The notes: generated by a model not told the origin, from the letters alone. Positions 1 to 5,155 are shown, numbered from the stretch's first letter. The stretch: DNA of 7,060 nucleotides from an uncultured Clostridia bacterium (GCA_945910715.1 CAMDZU010000068.1:1-7060); one strand, 5' to 3'. Program-made: numbers and translations.

Positions 1-353
1 AGATGTACTATCATGTTAAGTACTCCCAGACCAATCCAGCCGCCTGCAACTGTTTTGGCGTAGATTGTGCCGTTTACACCGAACAGCGCTCCTTTAGCAC
101 TGCATCTGATAAGCCACCATATAACGCAAATCACCCCGAACAGCGCCATAGTAACAAAATAGCTGCTGCACCACTGATATACCGCTTCCATAAAGAAGGT
201 ATTTATTGCCGTCAGACAGGCGTATAAAATCAGCGCTTCGGTTATCAGCTGCGAACGGACAATGTTCTGCCGCTCGTCATAAATCGGTTTTTGGGATTCG
301 GGCTGACCGAGAATCATATTTTCGCAGAATTTATCAAAGGATTTTAAGCTCAT
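1..353 (-). CDS. Small multi-span membrane protein, partial (C-terminus beyond left edge)
   Basis: The reading frame is open from the ATG at 353 to the window edge, giving 117 codons without a stop. The start is set by AGGAGG about 6 nt upstream, which overlaps the stop codon of the preceding regulator. The visible protein has a cytoplasmic-looking N-terminus with a YDERQ motif (residues 25-29). Hydrophobic segments follow at about residues 36-55, 66-83 and 102-117, so at least two and probably three membrane spans are visible. Small membrane proteins with a DERQ-type N-terminal motif often sit directly behind XRE-family regulators in Firmicutes. Their function is mostly unknown and I do not assign one. 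The 9-bp gap to the regulator and the overlapping ribosome binding site indicate translational coupling in a two-gene operon. Confidence 0.8.
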   Translation of the reverse strand, partial: MSLKSFDKFCENMILGQPESQKPIYDERQNIVRSQLITEALILYACLTAINTFFMEAVYQWCSSYFVTMALFGVICVIWWLIRCSAKGALFGVNGTIYAKTVAGGWIGLGVLNMIVH

Positions 354-362
354 TTTTTCCTC

Positions 363-557
363 CTACTCCCAGAAAAGTTCGTCAAGGGTTTTGTTCAGGG
401 CTTTGCAAATGGCAATGCAAAGCTTTATTGTGGGATTATAATCGCCATTTTCCACAGCGCTGATTGTCTGTCGGGTAACGCTTGCTTTTTTGGCAAGCTC
501 GTCCTGGGACATATCCAAAGCGGCACGGGCGGCTTTTATTCTGAGATTTTTCGCCAT
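363..557 (-). CDS. XRE-family helix-turn-helix transcriptional regulator (64 aa)
   Basis: This compact protein is almost entirely one HTH_3/Cro-CI domain. The scanning helix pair is around residues 15-37, with SQDELAKKASVTRQTISAVE giving the usual 'SQ.ELA...V.RQTIS.IE.G...P' signature, followed by the NP.I...I.KALN...DELF pattern. Proteins of this size and sequence usually act as DNA-binding repressors of their own small operon, often with a membrane partner as here. The start at 557 has GAGGTG about 6 nt upstream. A near-perfect SigA promoter lies immediately before it and predicts a leader of only about 12 nt. An imperfect dyad over the -35 box could be its own operator (inference). The target is not known. 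Confidence 0.93.
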   Translation of the reverse strand: MAKNLRIKAARAALDMSQDELAKKASVTRQTISAVENGDYNPTIKLCIAICKALNKTLDELFWE

Positions 558-575
558 TATATCACCTCAATTCGT

Positions 576-604
576 ATTGTAGCATATTATTGATATAATG
601 TCAA
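576..604 (-). promoter_or_regulatory. SigA-type promoter of the XRE regulator operon
   Basis: On the minus strand the -35 box TTGACA (599-604) and the -10 box TACAAT (576-581) are separated by exactly 17 bp, with an extended -10 TG just upstream of the -10. The predicted transcription start is near 569, only about 12 nt before the start codon, so the Shine-Dalgarno sequence is nearly at the mRNA 5' end. Confidence 0.85.
590..604. promoter_or_regulatory. Imperfect palindrome over the -35 box, possible XRE operator
   Basis: TTGATATAATGTCAA is symmetric at 12 of 15 positions (counting the central base as a mismatch), with TTGA/TCAA arms. It covers the -35 box of the regulator promoter. XRE repressors commonly bind such dyads to autoregulate. 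That this protein binds here is an inference. Confidence 0.4.
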
Positions 605-652
605 GTATATTTTACTTTCTGCTTAATAAAAATGGCAATCGAGAAAAAAGAA

Positions 653-678
653 AAAGGCGACTCTTTCGAATCGCCTTT
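653..678 (-). terminator. Rho-independent terminator of surface protein A
   Basis: On the minus strand AAAGGCGATTC pairs with GAGTCGCCTTT (11 bp, one G-T pair) around a GAAA (GNRA) tetraloop. A T-rich tract of TTCTTTTTT type follows at 641-652. It lies 17 bp after the stop codon of gene A. Confidence 0.9.
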
Positions 679-695
679 ATGTAATTCAGATTAAA

Positions 696-806
696 TTACT
701 TTCTCTTCTTAGCAACGATAACTGCGCCTGCAGCAACGATTGCAAGACCTGCAACAGCAGCTACGCCTTCAACACCTGTATCAGGAGTTGTCTTGTCGCC
801 TGTTGT
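696..806 (-). repeat. Anchor block, copy 1 of 3 (gene A)
   Basis: These 111 bp encode the last 36 residues and stop codon of gene A. They match 1772-1882 (gene B) with 7 differences and 2803-2913 (gene C) with 3 differences. All of the differences are synonymous. Confidence 0.95.
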
Positions 807-1532
807 TGTAGTTGTTGTGTCAGCTGTGTCGTCAGCAGCTGTGTCATCAGCTGTGTCATCAGCAGCTGTATCGTCAGCAGCGTCATCCTCTGCTACGTCT
901 TCGTCAGCAGCGTCATCTTCTGCTACGTCTTCACCGGCAGCAACGCCTGTGCCTGTTACTGTGAATGTAACTTCCATTGTTGTCCATTCGCCAACAGCCT
1001 TGTCAATAGGAGTTGCAGTAGCGTCAGCAGCTAAACCGTCGATTGTTCTTGCGTCTTCGGGAAGCTTGTCTACCCATTCGTTGTAGAGGTTAACTCTTGT
1101 TGTAACCTTATCATCGGAAGATGTGTAAGGTGTGCCTGTGAGAGCAACTTCAACGCCATCGAACTTCACGGAGTCAATTGTAATAACCATTCCAGGGAAC
1201 AGTGTTTCACCGTTAACAACCTGAAGAGCTGCAAAGGCAAGGTCTGCTGTACCGTCAGCTGTAACCATTTCGCCTGTTTCCTCGTCCTCGAACTCAGCAG
1301 CAGCGTCAACGGAAACTGTGTAAGTACCGTCGCCTGTGATTACTGTTGTGTGAGCTGTTGATGGGTATTCCTTGCCGTCAAGCCAGTACTGAGCGAGCCA
1401 GTCACCGCCTGCAAAAGCGATACCTGCTTCGCCGTCAGTGCCTGTTGCGTCAACAGCAGCTACGCTTACAGCCATTGCAGAAACTGCAAGTGCGGAAGCA
1501 GCGAATCCAGCGATAATCTTTGAAATCTTCAT
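696..1532 (-). CDS. Secreted, sortase-anchored surface protein A with acidic linker (278 aa)
   Basis: The start at 1532 is chosen because GGAGG (1541-1545) lies 8 nt upstream and the protein then opens with a typical signal peptide (MKISKIIAGF..., cleavage about VAA|V at residue 26). An in-frame ATG at 1610 would add 26 non-signal residues and lies upstream of the predicted transcription start. Residues about 27-207 form a beta-rich module with W45, Y49, W50 and an ITGDGTYTVSVD motif near 65-76, ending in TFTVTGTG. It is distantly like the module of gene B and resembles carbohydrate-binding-like modules of ruminococcal secreted proteins (family impression; ligand unknown). An Asp/Ala/Glu/Thr linker follows, then TPDTG (249-253), a hydrophobic span and KKRK, the layout of a sortase signal. 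It is monocistronic, with its own promoter and terminator. Confidence 0.88.
   Translation of the reverse strand: MKISKIIAGFAASALAVSAMAVSVAAVDATGTDGEAGIAFAGGDWLAQYWLDGKEYPSTAHTTVITGDGTYTVSVDAAAEFEDEETGEMVTADGTADLAFAALQVVNGETLFPGMVITIDSVKFDGVEVALTGTPYTSSDDKVTTRVNLYNEWVDKLPEDARTIDGLAADATATPIDKAVGEWTTMEVTFTVTGTGVAAGEDVAEDDAADEDVAEDDAADDTAADDTADDTAADDTADTTTTTTGDKTTPDTGVEGVAAVAGLAIVAAGAVIVAKKRK
876..935 (-). repeat. 30-bp in-frame tandem repeat, two copies (gene A linker)
   Basis: Units 876-905 and 906-935 are near-identical 30-mers on the plus strand, starting agcagcgtcat, and encode a 10-residue acidic unit (AADEDVAEDD type). The same unit length and a related protein unit recur in genes B and C. 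Confidence 0.85.
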
Positions 1533-1547
1533 TTTGAATTCCTCCAA

Positions 1548-1560
1548 TATAAAATTTATA
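1548..1560 (-). promoter_or_regulatory. 5' leader hairpin of gene A
   Basis: TATAAA, one A, TTTATA is a perfect inverted repeat. It starts at the predicted transcription start (about 1559) and ends 2 nt before the GGAGG site. It is AT-only and weak alone, but it sits at the same place as the hairpins of the other surface genes. Confidence 0.45.
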
Positions 1561-1565
1561 CTCTT

Positions 1566-1594
1566 ATTATAAAGTAATGAGTTAAAATAAGCAA
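1566..1594 (-). promoter_or_regulatory. Promoter P1 of surface gene A
   Basis: The -10 box is a perfect TATAAT (1566-1571). The -35 box is TTGCTT (1589-1594), a poor match, with a 17-bp spacer. The predicted start is near 1559, about 26 nt before the start codon. Confidence 0.65.
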
Positions 1595-1624
1595 TGCACT
1601 TTTTGCACAAAGTTATACGATTAC

Positions 1625-1654
1625 ATTATACTTTTTATACAAAAAGCAAAACAA
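1625..1654 (-). promoter_or_regulatory. Possible second promoter P2 of surface gene A
   Basis: TATAAT (1625-1630) and TTGTTT (1649-1654) are 18 bp apart. P2 lies against the upstream block shared with gene B, the same arrangement as the gene B promoter, which supports it. The weak -35 box leaves doubt. Confidence 0.35.
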
Positions 1655-1706
1655 TTATTTGTAACAATTACATTTTATTATGTATGATTGTTTACAATCG
1701 GTAACG
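1646..1706. promoter_or_regulatory. Upstream block shared with gene B, with small palindromes
   Basis: By eye this stretch aligns with 2691-2747 upstream of gene B: GC, (A)ACAATT, ATTTGTAACA, TTTTATT, GTATGAT, TTT, GTAAC. It holds two inverted repeats, TGTAA-CAA-TTACA (1660-1672) and GATTGT-TT-ACAATC (1686-1699). Either could bind a shared regulator, but no regulator is identified. Confidence 0.4.
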
Positions 1707-1728
1707 CAGAATAAATTTTCATAAAAAA

Positions 1729-1750
1729 CAGACGGCCTGAAAACCGTCTG
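1729..1750 (-). terminator. Rho-independent terminator of surface protein B
   Basis: CAGACGG pairs with CCGTCTG around an 8-nt loop. On the minus strand it is followed by TTTTTT (1723-1728). It lies 21 bp after the gene B stop. The stem and its total length (22 bp) match the gene C terminator. Confidence 0.9.
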
Positions 1751-1771
1751 CTTTATTTTTATCGAGGAAGA

Positions 1772-1882
1772 TTACTTTCTCTTCTTAGCAACGATAACTG
1801 CGCCTGCTGCTACGATTGCAAGACCTGCAACTGCTGCAACGCCTTCAACGCCTGTGTCAGGAGTTGTCTTGTCGCCTGTTGT
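1772..1882 (-). repeat. Anchor block, copy 2 of 3 (gene B)
   Basis: This copy encodes the same 36 residues as genes A and C. It is the most diverged at DNA level (7 differences from A, 6 from C), mostly GCA/GCT/GCC-type alanine codon changes. Confidence 0.95.
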
Positions 1883-2602
1883 TGTATCTGCTGTATCGTC
1901 TGTTGTTGTGTCAGCTGTTGTGTCTGCTGTGTCGTCTGTAGCTGTATCGTCAGCTGCTGTGTCGTCTGTAGCTGTATCGTCAGCTGCTGTGTCTTCAGCG
2001 CCGCCGCCAAGACCTGTTACTGTAAATTCGATTGCAAGTGATTCTGTTGGGTAAGCGCCTGCATAGGATTCGAGGTCGCTGTTCCAGATGTTTGCGAAAA
2101 GTGGGCAAACATAGCTCTTGTCATCAGGGTTCTGCATTGGTTCGTCGTAAGTTGCAGCTACTGCACCGTCAACGATGATAGAAGCGCTGGAAATTGTAGC
2201 ACCTGAATCAAGCGGAATATCTGTGCTGATGAACAGGAGGTTGAAGCTTGATGCAGAGTCGAGTTCCCATGGGAAACCGTCAATAGCAACTGTGTATGTA
2301 CCGTCGCCGTCAATAACTGCGTCTGTGTAATCTACGTCAATAGCATAGCCTTCGATATCGTAGTCATAGCTGTCTTCGTATTCAGGGAAGGATTCAGGAT
2401 CGTTTCCGCCCCATACGATAGCCTTGTCGAAGTAATCTGTTGCCTTACCGTAGTTTGCTTCTGTCCAAGCGTTTCTGAATGAATATACTGTATCCTGGAA
2501 ACCAATGTAAGCATTGTAGGATTCAGCAGAAGCGATTGTTACCATTGTTGTTGCAGCAAGAGCAGCAGCTGCAACGCTTGCTAAAATTTTTCTTAATTTC
2601 AT
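1772..2602 (-). CDS. Secreted, sortase-anchored surface protein B with acidic linker (276 aa)
   Basis: The start at 2602 has GGAGG (2611-2615) 8 nt upstream and opens a signal peptide, MKLRKILASV..., cleaved about ASA|E at residue 26. An ATG at 2629 gives only 9 extra residues and would place the ribosome binding site inside the gene. The mature module (about 27-200) begins AYIGFQDTVYSFRNAW, rich in aromatics (Y40, F42, W46), and has VIDGDGTYTVAID at 96-108, then LLFISTDIPL and EFTVTGLG. The GDGTYTV and TFTVTG/EFTVTG features align with gene A, so the two modules are likely divergent homologues of a beta-sandwich, binding-type domain (inference). A Thr/Asp/Ala linker, TPDTG (247-251), a hydrophobic stretch and KKRK complete a sortase-type anchor. 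It is monocistronic. Confidence 0.88.
   Translation of the reverse strand: MKLRKILASVAAAALAATTMVTIASAESYNAYIGFQDTVYSFRNAWTEANYGKATDYFDKAIVWGGNDPESFPEYEDSYDYDIEGYAIDVDYTDAVIDGDGTYTVAIDGFPWELDSASSFNLLFISTDIPLDSGATISSASIIVDGAVAATYDEPMQNPDDKSYVCPLFANIWNSDLESYAGAYPTESLAIEFTVTGLGGGAEDTAADDTATDDTAADDTATDDTADTTADTTTDDTADTTTGDKTTPDTGVEGVAAVAGLAIVAAGAVIVAKKRK
1931..1990 (-). repeat. 30-bp in-frame tandem repeat, two perfect copies (gene B linker)
   Basis: Positions 1931-1960 and 1961-1990 are identical 30-mers (plus strand begins gtcgtctgtagctgt). They encode a 10-residue unit of ADDTATDDTA type, part of the acidic stalk. Confidence 0.92.
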
Positions 2603-2623
2603 TTCTTTTTCCTCCATACATTC

Positions 2624-2638
2624 GTTCATTTTATGAAC
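2624..2638 (-). promoter_or_regulatory. 5' leader hairpin of gene B
   Basis: GTTCAT and ATGAAC pair around three bases. It lies about 7 nt from the predicted mRNA 5' end (about 2645) and 8 nt before the GGAGG site. Confidence 0.55.
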
Positions 2639-2651
2639 TGTTGATATCTTT

Positions 2652-2680
2652 ATTATAACCTATCCGGGTCAATATTTCAA
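2652..2680 (-). promoter_or_regulatory. Promoter of surface gene B
   Basis: TATAAT (2652-2657) and TTGAAA (2675-2680, 5 of 6 consensus) are 17 bp apart. The predicted start is near 2645. This is one of the best promoter matches in the array. Confidence 0.8.
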
Positions 2681-2690
2681 GATATTTTAT

Positions 2691-2747
2691 GCACAATTTT
2701 ATTGTAACATTTTATTGAGTATGTATAATTTGTGTAACACGTTACAC
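2691..2747. promoter_or_regulatory. Upstream block shared with gene A, containing a 16-bp palindrome
   Basis: The block lies about 10 bp upstream of the gene B -35 box and aligns with 1646-1706. It contains GTGTAACACGTTACAC (2732-2747), with perfect 7-bp arms around a 2-bp centre. This is a strong operator-like dyad. The factor that might bind it is unknown. Confidence 0.5.
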
Positions 2748-2759
2748 GGCGAAAAATAA

Positions 2760-2787
2760 AAACAGACGATCCGAGGACCGTCTGTTT
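2760..2787 (-). terminator. Rho-independent terminator of surface protein C
   Basis: AAACAGACG pairs with CGTCTGTTT (9 bp, extendable inward to about 12 with a G-T pair), followed on the minus strand by TTTTTATTTTTC at 2751-2762. It lies 15 bp after the gene C stop. Its core 2763-2784 has the same stem and length as the gene B terminator. Confidence 0.92.
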
Positions 2788-2802
2788 CTTATTCAGAAAG
2801 AA

Positions 2803-2913
2803 TTACTTTCTCTTCTTAGCAACGATAACTGCACCTGCAGCAACGATTGCAAGACCTGCAACAGCAGCTACGCCTTCAACGCCTGTGTCAGGAGTTGTCT
2901 TGTCGCCTGTTGT
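2803..2913 (-). repeat. Anchor block, copy 3 of 3 (gene C)
   Basis: This copy encodes the identical 36-residue anchor and differs from copy 1 at 3 of 111 positions, all silent. Confidence 0.95.
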
Positions 2914-3615
2914 AGCAGTTGTGTCTTCTGTTGTTGTGTCAGCTGTGTCTTCTTCTGCTGTATCTTCTTCAGCAGCATCGTCCTCAGCTACATCTTCGTC
3001 AGCAGCATCGTCTTCAGCTACATCTTCGTCAGCAGCATCGTCTTCAGCTACATCTTCATCAGCTGCGTCTTCTTCAGCTGTATCTTCGTCAGCATCGTCA
3101 GCTGCCTCGTCAGCGTCATCAGCAGCAACGTCGTCTGTTGAAAGAACAACACCGTCAGCACCAAGAATGTCTGCGCTTAATACTGTAACTGTACCGCCCC
3201 AAGTCTGTAACCATAACTGAGCGTATGCGTCATCAGCTGTGAAGATTGGTTCGTCGTTTAACCATGTGATTGTGCCGTTTTCAAGGTCAGCTGTGATTTC
3301 CTTGCTGTTTCTGCCCCATTCAACCTGCTTCCAGCCTGTTGATGCAGAGTTAGCACCGATACCGCCGCCGATCCATGCAGCTTCATCAGCAACTTCGTCA
3401 GCGTTGAATTCTACGTGGTATGTAACACCGTAAACGTCTGTTACTGCTACGCCGCTGTCTGCTGACCAGTCAGGTTCTGTGTCCTTTTCAGCTGTAACGT
3501 ATACTGTACCGTCGATAAGGTAATCAGCTGTTGAAAGAGCAAAAGCTGATACGGACAGAGAAGATACTGCTACTACTGCTGCAACCGATGTTGCAAGAAT
3601 GTTTCTTAACTTCAT
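2803..3615 (-). CDS. Secreted, sortase-anchored surface protein C with acidic linker (270 aa)
   Basis: The start at 3615 has GGAGG (3625-3629) 9 nt upstream and a signal peptide MKLRNILATS... with cleavage about AFA|L at residue 26. The alternative ATG at 3648 adds 11 residues over the ribosome binding site. The module (about 27-165) has WIGGGIGANSASTGWKQVEW at 81-100, a later ITWLND, and YAQLWLQTWGGTVTV. The pattern of paired tryptophans on beta strands recalls carbohydrate-binding modules in ruminococcal glycoside hydrolases (inference; family not determined). It differs from the A/B module. A long Asp/Glu/Ala linker with 10-residue repeats follows, then TPDTG (241-245), a hydrophobic span and KKRK. 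No catalytic domain is seen. It is monocistronic. Confidence 0.88.
   Translation of the reverse strand: MKLRNILATSVAAVVAVSSLSVSAFALSTADYLIDGTVYVTAEKDTEPDWSADSGVAVTDVYGVTYHVEFNADEVADEAAWIGGGIGANSASTGWKQVEWGRNSKEITADLENGTITWLNDEPIFTADDAYAQLWLQTWGGTVTVLSADILGADGVVLSTDDVAADDADEAADDADEDTAEEDAADEDVAEDDAADEDVAEDDAADEDVAEDDAAEEDTAEEDTADTTTEDTTATTGDKTTPDTGVEGVAAVAGLAIVAAGAVIVAKKRK
2971..3090 (-). repeat. 30-bp in-frame tandem repeat, three near-perfect copies plus one degenerate (gene C linker)
   Basis: Units 2971-3000, 3001-3030 and 3031-3060 are almost identical and begin agcagcatcgtc. A fourth unit, 3061-3090, is diverged. Each unit encodes AADEDVAEDD-type residues, so repeat number can change without breaking the frame. 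Confidence 0.92.
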
Positions 3616-3640
3616 TTTTAAAATCCTCCAAAAAATTTTT

Positions 3641-3656
3641 GAATTCAACCGAATTC
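3641..3656 (-). promoter_or_regulatory. 5' leader hairpin of gene C
   Basis: Two GAATTC words separated by four bases form a 6-bp stem. The hairpin starts within 1 nt of the predicted transcription start (about 3657). It is followed by an A/T run before the ribosome binding site. Confidence 0.55.
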
Positions 3657-3663
3657 TTTTTAA

Positions 3664-3692
3664 ATTATACTGTAAAATTCAAAAATATACAA
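3664..3692 (-). promoter_or_regulatory. Promoter of surface gene C
   Basis: TATAAT (3664-3669) and TTGTAT (3687-3692) have a 17-bp spacer. The -35 match is modest. The promoter lies almost entirely inside the inverted repeat 3667-3719. Confidence 0.7.
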
Positions 3693-3719
3693 TTGCTTAT
3701 TTGTACAATTTTACAGTAT
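3667..3719. repeat. 13-bp perfect inverted repeat bracketing the gene C promoter
   Basis: ATACTGTAAAATT (3667-3679) and AATTTTACAGTAT (3707-3719) are exact reverse complements 27 bp apart. A smaller TACAA/TTGTA pair lies inside. The left arm overlaps the -10 box, and the interval holds the spacer and the -35 box. Confidence 0.85.
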
Positions 3720-3791
3720 TTTTTTGTTGTATTTTACTCTATTTTTTTGGTTAAAATTCATTGTACAAATCGGAAACAAGCCCATAGAAGA

Positions 3792-3815
3792 AAAGAGAGC
3801 CTGGCGGCTCTCTTT
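3792..3815 (-). terminator. Rho-independent terminator of surface protein D
   Basis: AAAGAGAGCC and GGCTCTCTTT make a perfect 10-bp stem with a 4-nt loop, followed by TCTTCT on the minus strand. The T tract is weaker than those of the other terminators. It lies 29 bp after the gene D stop. Confidence 0.82.
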
Positions 3816-3844
3816 CTAATTTCATTAACCTGTTAGGGAGTTAA

Positions 3845-5098
3845 TTACTTTCTCTTCTTAGCTACGATAGCAGCAGCAGCAGCTACAGCAGCAGGAACAA
3901 CTGCAAGTGCAACACCTGTAGGAACGTTCTTGTCGCCGTCAGCAGAATCTGTGTCATCAGCGTCGCCTGCGTTGTCAGCGTCAGCGTCTGTGCTGTCGGA
4001 ATCTGTATCGTCTGTGTCGTCAGCGTCTACATCGTCTGTATCGTCGAGGTCAGCGTCTGTGTCATCAGCGTCGTCAACGTCATCAGCGTCAACATCGTCT
4101 TCATCGTCAACGTCATCAGCGTCTGTGTCGTCTGTGTCGTCAGCAACTGTATCATCAGCAACAGCGCCGTCTTCTACTGTGAATACGATAGAGTTGATAT
4201 TGCTGATGCCTTCAACTGTGATCTTTTCAATTACTGTACCGAAGTCAGCGTTGTAAACTTCTGATACAGGAACATCGAATGTAGCAGTTGTAGCACCCTT
4301 TTCAACGATTACTGCAACTGAACCAGCGTCATTGTTAGCGCCTTCTGTCTTAAGTGTTGCATAACCGATGTTTGGAGCAGCATCAAATGTAACGTCAACC
4401 TTAGCGGATGTAGCCTTAGCTAAGATAGCCTTTTCAGCAATTGTAAACTTCTTATCCTTATCTAAGAAATTGATAGAAGCGCCAACCTTTGAAGAAATAG
4501 CACGTGTTGAGTAAACAATGTTATCAGCAGTGATTTCGTCGTGTGTAAGGTTGTTAGCAGTGCCTTCAGCGTCAACTAATGTAGCTGTGAAGCTCTTGTT
4601 GATTGCCTTTACGAGGTCTGTCTTGTCTTCTACACCATACCAGAGATTCCAAGCCCATTTTTCCTTAGCGTCGCCAACACCGAGGTATTCAAGTGTTACT
4701 GTGATGTTTGTCAGTTCTTTGTTCTTAGCAATTGTTGTGCCGTTGTTCTGAAGACCGGCTGTAACTGACTTAGCAGCGCCTACGCCGTAAGCTGCGCTAT
4801 AGTCGTAGTCTGTCTTAGCGCCGTTAACAGAAACAGCATTCAGCTTCCAACCGTTGTTGCTTGTTGTGTCAACTGTGTTAACAACGTTAACAACGTTTCC
4901 ACTGAAGCCTACTGTGAAGCTTGCAGCGTCTGTGAAGTCTGTCTTAGCAAAGTTGTAAGGTAATGTTACTGTGAAAACCTGTTCTGTACCAGCGCCAGAA
5001 GAAGTTCTTGTAACAGTTGCAGCAGAAGCTGCAGTTGCTAATGTTGTAGCAGCAAGAGCAGCAGCAACAACACCAGCGAAGAGTTTTCTCATCTTCAT
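3845..5098 (-). CDS. Secreted surface protein D with very acidic Asp-rich stalk and VPTG-type anchor (417 aa)
   Basis: The start at 5098 (MKMRKLFAGV...) has GGAGGA (5108-5113) 9 nt upstream. An alternative ATG at 5092 is too far from it, and the ATG at 5242 lies upstream of the promoter. A signal peptide ends about ASA|A at residue 26. Residues about 27-310 look like two beta-rich regions: a first with NLWYGVED near its end, and a second ending SIVFTVEDG. I do not recognise either family. Residues 313-390 form a linker with 42 Asp in 78. The end is KNVPTG (390-395), a hydrophobic segment and KKRK. This resembles the anchors of A-C but lacks the five-residue xPxTG spacing, so sorting by the same sortase is uncertain. 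It is the largest member of the array and has its own promoter and terminator. Confidence 0.87.
   Translation of the reverse strand: MKMRKLFAGVVAAALAATTLATAASAATVTRTSSGAGTEQVFTVTLPYNFAKTDFTDAASFTVGFSGNVVNVVNTVDTTSNNGWKLNAVSVNGAKTDYDYSAAYGVGAAKSVTAGLQNNGTTIAKNKELTNITVTLEYLGVGDAKEKWAWNLWYGVEDKTDLVKAINKSFTATLVDAEGTANNLTHDEITADNIVYSTRAISSKVGASINFLDKDKKFTIAEKAILAKATSAKVDVTFDAAPNIGYATLKTEGANNDAGSVAVIVEKGATTATFDVPVSEVYNADFGTVIEKITVEGISNINSIVFTVEDGAVADDTVADDTDDTDADDVDDEDDVDADDVDDADDTDADLDDTDDVDADDTDDTDSDSTDADADNAGDADDTDSADGDKNVPTGVALAVVPAAVAAAAAIVAKKRK
4071..4123 (-). repeat. Imperfect repeats in the Asp-rich linker of gene D
   Basis: The 20-mer tcgtcaacgtcatcagcgtc occurs at 4071-4090 and 4104-4123 (33-bp period, in frame). 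The whole 3930-4160 interval is low-complexity GAT/GAC/GCT-type sequence. Confidence 0.75.
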
Positions 5099-5131
5099 GA
5101 TTGTTTGTCCTCCATAAAAATATGTTTTGAA

Positions 5132-5145
5132 ATTGCTTTTGCAAT
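5132..5145 (-). promoter_or_regulatory. 5' leader hairpin of gene D
   Basis: ATTGC and GCAAT pair around a 4-nt loop. It begins about 4 nt after the predicted transcription start (about 5149), 18 nt before the ribosome binding site. Confidence 0.5.
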
Positions 5146-5155
5146 CCCTTTTTGC

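Noticed and set aside
206..463. Plus-strand frames at the left edge (3-227, 206-463)
   Set aside because: They oppose the XRE regulator and membrane protein, which have clear ribosome binding sites and domain content.
1533..1610. Upstream in-frame ATG of gene A, and the similar ones of B (2629), C (3648) and D (5242)
   Set aside because: They lie across or upstream of the GGAGG sites, and those of A and D also upstream of the predicted transcription start; the downstream ATG gives a proper signal peptide in each case.
1810..2010. Gln/Thr-rich minus-strand frame inside gene B
   Set aside because: It is the shifted frame of the gene B linker repeats and has no start signal of its own.
2971..3090. 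Regular 30-bp repeats resembling a CRISPR array
   Set aside because: The units are contiguous with no unique spacers, lie in frame inside gene C and encode its stalk.
3667..3719. Invertible phase-variable promoter as the firm reading of the inverted repeat
   Set aside because: The interval is only 27 bp, much shorter than known invertible promoters, and no recombinase gene is in the window, so it is kept only as a possibility.
793..4256. Long plus-strand frames rich in Ser/Ala/Val (793-1086, 1854-2054, 2885-3220, 3930-4256)
   Set aside because: They are antisense reflections of the acidic Asp/Ala/Thr linkers, have no ribosome binding sites and encode low-complexity strings only.
696..5098. 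Cohesin/dockerin cellulosome components
   Set aside because: No dockerin-type calcium-binding duplicated repeat and no recognisable cohesin pattern is present; the acidic linkers are low-complexity.
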